From Andrena cerasifolii (Eukaryota; Arthropoda; Insecta; Hymenoptera; Andrenidae): DNA of 64,000 nucleotides. The DNA lies in assembly GCF_050908995.1 (NCBI RefSeq), contig NC_135133.1:4878001-4942000 (forward strand), in the 5' to 3' direction. The position numbers and the translations under genes are program-made. Under the pieces are notes generated by a model. The model was given only the letters and a program-made list of their open reading frames with translations, ran no database searches and was not told where the DNA came from. Below are positions 32,411 to 43,609 of this stretch, one piece after another. How positions within the stretch are numbered: the stretch's first letter is position 1; every line of letters starts with the position of its first letter.

Positions 32411-35400
32411 TATTACGATCTAAGAATCCACGATTTGCCCGCATCGCCACAAAAATCCGCCGTTGCATCGCTGAAGGGTGGTATTTCGATCAGCCGCAGC
32501 AAAGTGGAGGAGAATCTTGACCAGATTCCAAATATCGCGCGTTACTGCGCAAAATTGATTTTACAATCTTGCGGTTCTCATTACTGCGAAGCTGCAGAGC
32601 TTCTATTGAATCGTTAGAGCCACCCTCTGGTACCGATCCGCCCCTGTCCCTAATGCAAAACCGATTACGAAATGTGGCGCAGGAATAAGGAATGCAATTG
32701 CATCCAATATCGAAGCGCTGCATCGTGCGCTGATGGCCACGGCAGAACGTCATAAAAAAATAGCAATACTGATCAGTGACCCATCGGTGATTACTGTTTA
32801 AAATATGGTGAATCAGAGACGATTGCTACACGGCGGAGGACACAGTCTTGGATGCGGACGAATCGATTTTCCTTTCGGCCGAAATAAATTCGCGGTTAAC
32901 GTTTGTGCCCGTTGCTCCAGACGAGGGTCTCAGCCCCTGCCAGCAGCCAACGGGGGTCTCTCGTTGGCCCGACATTCTATTTACTCTGGAGACGCCGATA
33001 TTATGCAATCGGCGACGGCCTCGTGTCTTGGCGAGCCCGTCGAGGACCGCCCCGACGTGTTTTTCCATGCTTATTTATTCGTTGCTTAACCCCTTCGACG
33101 GACCGATTTGAATTCGTGTTTTTCCTGCGGATCTGCAGTCGCTGGTTAACCGTCCAACGATTAAATTCCTATTACTCTGTTTTGTTAACGAGCCTGGTGC
33201 TATTTTCCAACGATATTTGACGTTCCAGGCGATTGAATAATTTTTACATTCTCCGATTTGCGTGGTTGGAGCTTATTCGTCGACCTAGCTCCATGGTAAG
33301 CACCGAATCCCATTCCCCCATGTTCTGACCTAACCCAGCCCCACGATTGTCCATCATCATCAGACTACATGCTCGCTCGTGTCCATCTTCCTCCGTTCCA
33401 CGGCTGACCCTCCATCCATCAAAGCCGCGTATCCCAGTCCACAATTTTCACCATCACGGAACAATCATTATCCCTCCGCAACACGACCCTCCTCGCCCGC
33501 GCCGCCACGGAATAGAAGAAACACTGGAGTCGCTGCCCAGCGCTCGGGCGCAGAGAACGCGATACCGCATTCTTGTCCCCGGATTGAAATTCAAGGAGAG
33601 ACGCCGGCAACCGATCCCGCTGTCTAAATTTCCGGTCCAGCGGGCTGGGAACGCGGCAACGAATCGTCAAACGCGGGAAGAGGCAACGCCGGGGACGCGT
33701 GGGTGTTTCACCGGTGAACTTTTCCTGCTCTATGGAAATAGAGAAAGGATGTTCCTCGGTGGCGGAACGCGCTATCTCCACGCCCGCTCCCTTTCTTTCT
33801 GCCGCGTGAGTTATAGAAACGGTTTGCGGTATCGTTCCGCCGCGCCGTTGCATAGACGTACCCCTCTATATATTCGGGCAATATTGCACCGATATTGCAT
33901 CCTGTCCCGCGCGAGCTACGAACCCCATCGCCCTCCCGGGTTTCGCCCTCTTCTTCCCCATAGCCCGTGATGACTCGCCCTAAAGGCCACTCCCAGAGCG
34001 AAGCTCGATCGAGCAACTTACGGTTATTTTCCTACCCCCCGTCGAAATCCTCTTGCTGATCTTTCGTTCATAAATACGATTCTCCTCGCGCTAGCTATAT
34101 ACCGTGTAGCTTCGAGCTAATCTTTCCACCTCCCTTTTCTCCGTAGAATGTTTTAAATCCTCCGGATTCCACCGGAGGATATCCTAGCCCACATTTATTC
34201 CACCGCTTCGCTACAAGAAACAGAGACCTACCCTCGTCACAGCCATCCTCCGCAGCCACCTTCCATCAACCAATCCCCCCCGAACGAGGAATCGATCCGT
34301 GGGATCCAAGGGATCGGTTTCTTACCCGCTCGACTCGCCCATCCCGCCGTCTAGGTACTTCTTAAACATTCCATCGACCCGGCGAAAACGCATAACGCTA
34401 ATTACCCCGATTAAGTCTTTAATTAAGCCGGGGAACGCATTCCGGGAGTTCCATCTTTCAGCCCCCGCGGGCGGATTCCTCGCTCCGGGAGCCTGGACCT
34501 CGAGGGAATAGCGGCGATTAAGATATCCGACGTATCCGTCGAAGAAAGAACTTAATTCTTGCCGATCCGTGGCGGGCTTCGACGAGCGCTGGCCGCGGCT
34601 CCTACGACGAGGGATCGCGGCAACGAGGACGAGGAGCAATCCGCCCTGCACGTCGAGGGACACCTTAATTACCCGGTCGATCCGGACCAACGGGGGGGGG
34701 ATTTGGGTTATCTTATCCGGGCTGAGTCAGTATCGGGGCCGATGTTCTCTTCGCCGGCGTTATTAGCATAACATAAGATGAGGTTCGAGGCGGGCTGCGT
34801 GGGCGGCGCGCGGACCCTCGCGACGACAAGCGGACCGGAGAGATCAGGACAGCAAAGGTGGAGTCGGCGACGTTGCCACGGATCAAGCCGATATCGCGCC
34901 GGCGTCTTCCGATTAGACCTGCTCGAGCTCTCGAAACGAGCCACCAAGGGGAACTGCCGACGAGTGCTGCAGCCGAGTCGAGCGATTATTGATATCGCTG
35001 CGACCATCGTTCGGGGTGTAACAGTATTTCGAAAGTGGACGACGATCGCTGTAGCTACGCGTCGATTCCCTGGAGGCCAGCTGTATCGCTTCAGACTCCA
35101 TTGATTATGGGATACAGAGTATATGTACAGAGTAAACAGAGTACACAGAGCGCTCTGGAGTGAGTAGGAGACTCTTCTTGGAGAAATGAATCGACAACGT
35201 GGAATGGTGTTTCCGTGCACGGAGACCCTTCGGTTTTGCGGAAATTGATTTGGGAAATGGCATCGCTTCCCGATCTGAAAAGTTTCGAGTGCCCTTAGGG
35301 CGTACGGTCGGAGGGAACGAGATCATCGGAAGAACAGCGGAGTTCCACCGTACGGTTTAATACGGGACCCATATACGCACCGACGATCGTCGGTCCACGT

Positions 35401-36236
35401 CGTTACCGGTTGCTTGAATAATGCATGCCGCATATATTGAAAGCGAAGCAGGATTAAAGCGACATCGGGGACCCGGCCACGGCCCCGTTCGACTCGACAA
35501 TCGTATCGAAACATAGGCCTCGATACCGCTTGGACCCATAATCGAGCACCACACGTAGGATGCACGAGCACTTGAAATATTCCACTCCATTGCTATACCA
35601 TCGTACAATGCGTTTGAATAACTTTTGCCCTTAATCCTCTAAAGTACTCAAGTTACACTGTTAACATCACCCAGAATCCCTCTCCATCTTCCTCTCCTCC
35701 TCCTAAGAAGATCTCTGAAAGCGCGCAGCGTCCTTCTTCCCCGTTTCTAGAATCGTCCTGAAGCGTTGGACGAACTCCCCTCAGGTCCAAAGGGTAATAG
35801 AATCCCGAGGCGGAGCATTCGGAGCGGGACACGATAATTTTCCAAAGAGGAACATTCCCCGCCGCGCAGATAGCGAGATGTTCGATCTCTCGGTCGCGCA
35901 TCGACGGGCACGAAGTTGCGAGTTGGACCGCGAACGAGTTAAGGCTCCACGAGGCCGATAAGGGGTTCGTGGGAGCGGAGTCAGTTCGTCAGTTTTCCTG
36001 GGATCGTGTTTGCGCGGTTGGCCAGATAAGAAGAAACCGGAGTTTGATCGCGCGAGCAATGACGATAAGCGCGAAATGCAAGCGGAGTCAGAATATGTGG
36101 CCAAAGGCTCGCGATTTGACAAGGGGTCCTGCGAGGATACATGCTTCGCCAATTACGTTTCTTCCATGCCGAAATTCAAAAGGAACCGCGGCTTAGAGAG
36201 CCTTTGATGCTCGGCGCTGCGTTCGCAACGGCTGTT
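32411..36236. other. Non-coding stretch
   Basis: No gene recognised. It holds a run of 9 G at 34692-34700 and pyrimidine-rich DNA at about 34120-34300. The 207-codon plus-strand frame at 33347-33970 is histidine-, arginine- and proline-rich without a domain, and opposite-strand frames overlap it. Confidence 0.4.
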
Positions 36237-36336
36237 TAATTTTATGTTCCTTCACTTATTCTTCTAATCTTCTAATTCACGAAATCTAATTTTATGTTCC
36301 TTCACTTATTCTTCTAATCTTCTACTTCACGAAATC
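36237..36336 (+). repeat. Recent 50-bp tandem duplication
   Basis: Two head-to-tail copies of a 50-bp unit (36237-36286 and 36287-36336, containing TTTATGTTCCTTCACTTATT) differ at a single base. The near identity indicates a recent event, unlike the decayed repeats elsewhere in the window. Confidence 0.95.
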
Positions 36337-39300
36337 TTCTATGGGTAGTAGTAGCGATATGGTATTCGCTACTGCTTGTCTTCCAAACAAAGAATGATTC
36401 GAAGAAGGCGAACCAGGGGAATTGAAGAGATCCTTGGGGAATCTTGGAAGACTCTTCAGTCAAGGTATCTCCGAGAGTCTCTGCAACAGAGTGATTCGAG
36501 ACGTGGCCCACTACGAAACGTAGGAGGATAAGAATTATCCTGTAAGAAGACTTAAGTAACACGACACAGCACTTGGTCTGTAACACCAGAGTGATATCGG
36601 CATCTTAGGTATCTTAATTCGCACGATTCGAGGTAGATAGTTTCCGCGAAGGAAATCGGGACACGAGGGAACCCAAGCCCAACTACGTCCATGCTATGCA
36701 AACTAGAAACTCGAGCAGGGATTCTTTGCGCGGAAAAAGTCGCTGGTTACCCGAGGCACAGTCGCTCGAACGGAACACACCGTGTACGGTACAATACAAT
36801 GATCGTTTTCCAATTCGTTTGCGAGCTGGATCACGGCTGGCCGCATCTTTTTAGTCGGGTGCTCGAAACCGCGCGCGATACCGAGTCGGTCAGCGGTGGT
36901 ATTCACGCGCGATTAAAATCACCGAATGGCAGAATTTCGGATCGGGGATCAAGTTCACGCGCCGCTCGTCGAAATAACTGATTCGCGATCGACACGTTTG
37001 AAATCGAAACAACCCGTGAGGATTTCGAGGCGACTGTACAGTCCCGTAGCCTCTTCGTGCCCTGCCATCCCTCTGGCCATGAATAAATCCGGCGGTCTCC
37101 TTGAATAAAGAAGCAACGACGTCGAAGCGTTGCCCCTTCGCGGTTATTACTACTCGAACGCGGAAATCCGGCTTTAACGTTCACGTTGGATGCTAATAAA
37201 ACGGCAGCCCTGCTCCGTTTCATTTACGAAATGGCCTCGAATGAAACGTGCCCTAGCCGTCTGCCACGCACGACAGAGCTTCCGCCAACTGTAGGTACCT
37301 ACGGTGTGTATCGTTTTCGCGTAGTTAAATCCGAGCCCTCCCCTATCCGGGAGTGCGCTCATCAGATGGCAATTTTCCAATTCATTTGCTAGGGTCGCAG
37401 GGTTGATTACGCGGCAGGAAAACGGCAACACGCGAGTGGCGAACGTTTCAATCCTCGGCCCCCTGTCACTGGCCGAGCGATAATCGTCACCCAGGATGGT
37501 ATCTAATGCTCGATCCTGTCAATTAAGAAAATGTAATAAAGAAACACACAGAGAACTGATTGATAAGACCCGACAACTTCCGCGGCCCAACAACAACCCC
37601 CTCGCGTTAATTTCGTTGAAAGAGGCCAGGTGGAAGGGCGCGACATCGGAACAGGGCCCGAATAAAATTATTTACCGCTACCTGACCAAAGGGGAACGCC
37701 AAGATCTCTAGTCGCTGTCGCGCGTCAACTCCGCCGATCATTATGATCCATCACGCGGCCGGAACACGTGGCCGCCGTATCGCGTCAAATTCGTTTATTA
37801 TTATCGTGCGTCCAGCGACGCGAAAAAACACGGCAGCCGCGGGGGAAAGGGGATGCCAACGACACGTCGCGGCCCTGATGAGAAACGGATAAATATCCAG
37901 CGATTCGGGGTCATTATGGCGAGTCCAGTTAGCGCCTAATTGCCCTGTCGAAGCGGTCGTCTGAATTCTGAGATTTCAGTATCTCATGCGTGCTTGACTG
38001 AATTCAATTATTCAGTCTTCGGTTTAAAGATACTGGAAATATTATTCCGTGAATCTCGTCGAGGTTAAATGCTATCAAAGTGGTAAAAATTTGAAGCTGG
38101 TAATCGCCGTCGTGCGATACGCTAATTAAAGCATTCTGCGTGCACTATTTCCGGTTACGCCACTCTCGCAATCGTAATTTCGCTGAACAGTAGCGTAGAT
38201 TCGGCGCGTGGCGGCCGTAAATGCGCCGCGTAATTTCCATGCACGCGCGAGGGTAGCGCGTTTATGAAAACGCGCATCGCCGGCGATATTTCGCTAGCCA
38301 GATTTGCTCGCGACCCAGAACCGTCGATGTTTGCGCGTCGAGTTACGCCGACCAAATGAACGCTCGCGGAACGATTTGCTCGCGGACCAGTCCGTTTGAG
38401 CCCGTCGCGAAAATATAAATTAATTAATTAATTCATCGCGATACCGTCCATGTGCATCGAGATCTCGATTGCTTCTATCAATCAGAAATTGTTATTCCAG
38501 AGAGAAGTCCACTAGGATTTCCTTGCAATCGATGTCGAAGGGAAGCAGCGAAGAGCAATTTGCAAGTGACTTTCGGAAATTCAAATTGTGCTTGTCCCTT
38601 CGTGTTCTGGCCGAAAGCTACGAAGCTCGCCGACGAACGCTCAGAAGTTCGAAGCTGGAAACACGTTGCTGGGTTCCTTCTACGTCGCTAGAGCGGATGA
38701 AACTAAGCGATATTGTAAAATTGCAACTGGTAGTTTTCGCTCCAAGCGGCCGGAAAAAATTGGCAAAGTTTGAATGCTCGCTGTCGACGCTCGGTGGTGT
38801 CTTCGCGAATGCTCCAACTTCCGTTATCTTTATCGCGCATTCCGCGCGGAAATTGTTAAAATTTAAAGGGAACAGTGGTAGTCGGAGTTTTACAATGACA
38901 CTTGGGTTTTCGGTGCGTCGTGGATGGGAGGTAGATCGATCGTCCGTCCAATCTGCTTCTTTATCGAATGTCTGACCAGAATGGGGGAGCAATGAAGACA
39001 TTTAGCAGCTCGATCCTCTTCTAATTATTTCGAATGGGTATATAAATCGCGAGCTACGCGCCGTTACGAGATCCCACCGAGGCTGGCCATCGATAGATGC
39101 TTCCACTGCCCGTCCCACCCTCTTCGATAAAGGGTATCGAAGATCGTGGTCCCTCGATCGATCCGGAACACCCCCGAAAACCGCCGCCGTCGCCTGACTC
39201 GGGCGGAATTTCATCGCTGCGCGTGTTTCAGCCTCTCACGGACGGTATATTAGAGCCTCGTCCTCGCGACTTTTACGATCAGTCATTCTTTCCCCGCAAA

Positions 39301-39825
39301 TGTAGCGATACTAACTGCTCCCGTCGTTCCTTTTCTCCCTCAGGCCGGTCCCGTCGTCCTCCACTCTCCTGACTTTTACGGAGGAGTCAAAATATATGGG
39401 TCGATTATTCTTCGCCGTTGCGCGGAAACTTTTTCCAAAAGGGGTGTAGCCCATTAACTGCTGCTCCAAGGTTTCGTGTATCAGCAACCATTTGATCTAC
39501 CAGCCTTTATTGTCTGCTGATTTCATCGCGACGTGGACGAGCAATTCCTTTAAAAATTATAGAAGACAGTGCGCTGCAATCAATGATATGAGAAACGCGC
39601 TGAATCAGAATAAGTTCAGTCGACTGAGAGGGTAAACGTTCCCGTAGGGCCGCCCTCCCGCAACCCCTTTTAAAAGTTCGAATGGCACGCGGGGTCGCCA
39701 AGGAATCGTCGAGTTGGGGAACGATGGGAAAGATGGGAACTCGTTTCATCGATTCGCGTTAAAGGGGCTCGGTAACGCCGGGGCTGAAGGGAAAATACAT
39801 TTTCTGGGAAATCGTCTGAAAAAGA
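36337..39825. other. Non-coding stretch with a degenerate 565-bp-spaced repeat pair
   Basis: No gene recognised. TTTTCCAATTCGTTTGC near 36807 recurs as TTTTCCAATTCATTTGC near 37373, each preceded by a GTGTACGG/GTGTATCG-like block. Four alternating TAATTAAT steps lie at about 38419-38435. The 168-codon frame at 38469-38975 (+) and the 127-codon frame at 38618-39001 (-) cover the same bases and neither is recognisable. Confidence 0.35.
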
Positions 39826-39983
39826 GTGCGCGTAATTTGGAATAATTTAACGCAAAGCGCTCCCGTGTTCTCGGGCCGCAGAAGCTACGTGCACCGCTAA
39901 AAATTCATATCCCGAGAATCCAGCGCGTAAAATTCGGAGTAATTTAACGCTGTAAATTTAAAATTTGAGGTAATGTAATACGC
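39826..39983 (+). repeat. Degenerate direct repeats around GCGTAAWTT...AATTTAACGC
   Basis: A 28-bp block GCGCGTAATTTGGAATAATT continuing TAACGC (39826-39853) recurs at 39923-39950, and a more decayed copy follows at about 39952-39983. Period is about 97 bp, then 31 bp. Confidence 0.55.
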
Positions 39984-42939
39984 CAGATGGAAAATTCAGA
40001 GTCGGCGGTTCGCGGAGGCGTCGCGATCCACCCTGTTTTCAAATATCGGTGTGCCGTATCGCAACGTTTTCGAATATCAATGGTCAAACGTGTATGAACC
40101 CACTGGCACAATCTCCCTCTAAATAAATGAAGCGATACTTTAATTACGTAATGAATCAATTTCGCCCATAGAAGCCTGATTAGTTATTCCACCGAATGAA
40201 ACAATATTTGCGAAATGAAGCCTTCAAATAGTAGCACAGCCGCCGAACTGCCAAAAGCGATTGAAATTACGTTAACCAGCTCTCTGGAGATAAAAACGCG
40301 ATTACTTCGAAACGAATTTGGGTGCTCATGAAACATCGAAAATGCTTACTGAGCATAGCGCCGGCCTGCGTTGTTATTAGCGAAATTAGACATCTATTAT
40401 TCATTCTTACCTCGCGTGTATAATTATACAGGGAACACGACCAGACCCCGCCCTATACCGGTCGCTCGTATCTCGCGTTTTTCTGAAACGAGAATTTTTG
40501 CCAACAAACAACCGGCACGGTAGCCACGTTAAGCTACATTAATTACTCCTGGCCCTCGCTCGTGTCTGCGCTTGTGCTCTTTTCAAAACGCACCGACGGA
40601 AACGGACCGCGAAAATAATTTTTATATTGCGCCCGGAGCTGCAACGTATTGCGCGGGGCTATTAAATAAACGCGAAATTACTCGTTCTGCCATTTTCTGC
40701 TTCGATTCTGCGAAGGGCGCAAAATTGTACGTGAATTTTATTCGGGGCTGAAAAGCACAGGCGAGTCTGTCCCTGGAGATGTTAGTCGATCGTGGTAGCC
40801 TTTAATGGCTTCGTTAGAATCTCAAAGATGCTTAAGCAGTTCAAGGGCCGTAAATGTCTGGCCAATCGAGATCGGTGACTGGAGTCTACGCGCATCCAGC
40901 GAATCCTTCTAAACTTATCCTGCGCCGTGCTTCATCGTTTACTCTAGGCACACATGTGTACCGCGAGCAGCCTGGATTTCCCAGAATCTCCGGTGTCTCA
41001 GCGTTCTTTTATTTGCACTTAGAGTAACTTCGCCACGTTTGTTCCCGGCTTCTCCAATAGAGATTGACGTTATGGGATTCTGGGATTTGAGTCCCGGCGA
41101 CTGTTATCGGTTTCCTTTCAGAGAGACACTTTGACGACCGCAGCGGCGAGGGGTACTTTAGCCGGCGCTATTTTTAGCGTGATAAATCTTCGTTGGTATC
41201 GAGCTACTGTCCGCTCCAGTCTTTCAAGTATTCGTCACTGCAAACACCCCTTCTACGGCAGAATATAAAAATGGAGATCCAGATTCGCAGTGGGGAAAAT
41301 ATATAACACTTTTCACTCGCTTTCCCTGGAACACCCTTTGAGAAACCTTCAACCCCGCGAATTCCACGCGTGTCTCCGCGAAACCCGAAACTTCCCTCGT
41401 CTTACCACCGTTCGAGTTCCTTCGTTTCTCGAATTTGAGTGGAAGTAACAGGCGTCAGAAGTAGGAGAAAGAAGCAGGGAAGCTCCTCGTTCCTCTTCGA
41501 GCCGCGAGTTAACGTGGGACGGGTCCGTCCAAGCCTGTCCGGCATTCTTTTCCTCCTCTGCCAGAGGAAAGTGAACGGCGCGCGCGGCCACGGCTCACGT
41601 TGTACGAACACGCGTGCCCGCACGAGGGGGTTCACGACCGTGCAGAGGGCACACGCGAAGGCGCACGTACGCGCTTCACGATGGCAAATGCATAATACAT
41701 GATCGCCGGCGCGCTGCAGGCGGTCATGTTTAAGGATGTGTACGGAATATAACGTCCGTGGGCTTCCTTTTTCAGGAAAATGAGATTAGAGATTGGCGCG
41801 CGTACGCTCGTGTTTCAGCGCGATTCTGCGTACGGGGCTGACCCGAGCGAGAGCAATTTTTCCACGACCATCGACTGGCTCGCGTCTGCCGTGGATCCTC
41901 GACAGTCGTCGACTTCCCAGGGCTCAGTAGTCCAAGCGCGTAGATTCCGCGGCCCAACGATTGCCCGAAAGATGACACGTTGGATGAAGCCTGTCGACGA
42001 TGGGGACCTAGAGGGATCGGGAACCAGGAGAGTCGTGGAAAAAAAGGGGGATACTTTGATGTCGTTTACTTCGCGATTCCGTATGCGGGCGGCGTAGATT
42101 CTGCGAATGAAATTGGGTGCCGGGTGACATCGAGGATGAAGACTGTCAATTATCTAGATGTCCTGGGCGAGGGAAGGAGCCCTTGAATCCCGCTGAGTTT
42201 GCTGGTGGATTCATTTTCTCGGGTACTGTATCTGCGAGGCAGAAGAAAATTGACTGGCTCTTGTTGATGCTCGTTGTCGGATCAAGTTACAATGTAGATG
42301 GAGAATAGGACTCGTGCATCGCCCAGATTTAAATTGGTCCTGTAAGTTTCTTGGAGCCGTGCAGCGAACGTTGGTGTATAATTTTTTCGACGAGCAAACG
42401 GTATCGATATAGAGGCAAGTTAATTACTCTATCAACGTTTCGCGGTGCCGTCGAATTACGGCGCAGCGGTTGTGTCGCCGGGGAGTGTATTAAATATGGC
42501 GGAGTAGAGGGCATTTGCAATTCAACCGAGGGTCCGGTGGAGCTCGGCAATGTAATCTCTATCTTCAGAGTTCCCTCGGATGCAGCCTAGTTGCTTCTTC
42601 TTTTAACGCGGCCATCGCTGGCCCCACGCTTCTAAATTATTCATAGTTGCAGAGGCGAGCCCGCTGTGACGCAAGGCGACAAACATATTACGTATAGCAA
42701 CTGCGGCGCGTCATGTAATTACTCTGTGACAGCGTCATTCGGCGCAGCCGCTTGCACTCTGAATTGAACGTGACTGTGAACTTATCAGACGCCGTCCTAC
42801 GGGTACGCGGGGCAACCGTTCAGCGAACGTACCCGCGTTTATCGTTGCGACGAGAGACATTTGTCGCGAGAAATGCAGGAAAATTGCGGGGAAGAAGTGT
42901 GCCGCGGGAGTTGAGAACGGGGCAAAGAGAGCGGACTGG
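39984..42939. other. Non-coding stretch
   Basis: No gene recognised. Frames at 41349-42186 on both strands overlap and are without domain resemblance. Confidence 0.4.
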
Positions 42940-42943
42940 AGGT

Positions 42944-43605
42944 TGCAAAAGATTAACTACACTTGTAACTTTCAATCCTCCAAGAGCCGCGGAAGTAGCG
43001 CCAAAGCCGGTTGCGCAATGAATATAGAAAAACCGAGGCAAGAAAGTCGAATTGGGTTGCGCTACGTGGAAGTTGCAACTTCGAATCCTCGAAGAGCCGC
43101 GGAGGTATCTTCAAAACTGCCCCCGCAATAAACATGGAAAAATTGTGCTGGAGAGAATGAAATTGGACCGCAAAGGGTTTACGTCTGGGTACACTGCAAA
43201 CTTCAAGCACTATGGAATAATAAAAATGAGTAGATTCGGGGGTGGGAAACAAAGTTAGGATCAATTGTCTGACTAACTCGGGAATAAAAAGCATCGATAT
43301 GAGATGTAGCTGGAGAAGTTTTAAGCACCACGGGGGGAACAGCGCTCAGAATGATTGTACAATGACTGCAGGAGAAGCTGCAGCCCCGATTCCCGAAGGG
43401 GACAATGGACGCACACCCATCTACCTTAAGAATTCTAAAATGAACTAACGAAATTGGCCTGCTGAATATCAAGCGACCCTCAAAGTCCCCGCAGAGGCCG
43501 GCAGCGTGAAAAATACTCGCGGAGTAACTGCAGGGGAGCGGAGTGTCTCTGCAAAGGGTTAACACGCCAGCTGCCACCCTAAATCCCCGAAGAACCGCAG
43601 GGTTA
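42944..43605 (+). repeat. Degenerate tandem array, unit about 110-115 bp
   Basis: Unit 1 (42944-43057) and unit 2 (43058-43171) share in order AACTTTCAATCCTCCAAGAG / AACTTCGAATCCTCGAAGAG, GCCGCGGA (110 bp apart) and CAATGAATATAGAAAAA / CAATAAACATGGAAAAA. Unit 3 starts GCAAAGGGTTTACG at about 43172. Weaker relatives follow, ending with GCAAAGGGTTAACACG at about 43552 and a CCCCGAAGAACCGCAGG block. Divergence is strong, so copy number beyond three is uncertain. Confidence 0.6.
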
Positions 43606-43609
43606 GCTG

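Noticed and set aside
33347..33970. 207-codon plus-strand frame
   Set aside because: His/Pro/Arg-rich translation of pyrimidine-rich DNA with overlapping frames on the other strand.
38415..38440. TAATTAAT run as a possible homeodomain-binding cluster
   Set aside because: It is a short AT repeat, and TAATTA motifs are scattered throughout the window, so no specific claim is justified.
38469..39001. Overlapping 168-codon (+) and 127-codon (-) frames
   Set aside because: Both strands are open over the same bases, which points to low stop density rather than coding. Neither peptide is recognisable.
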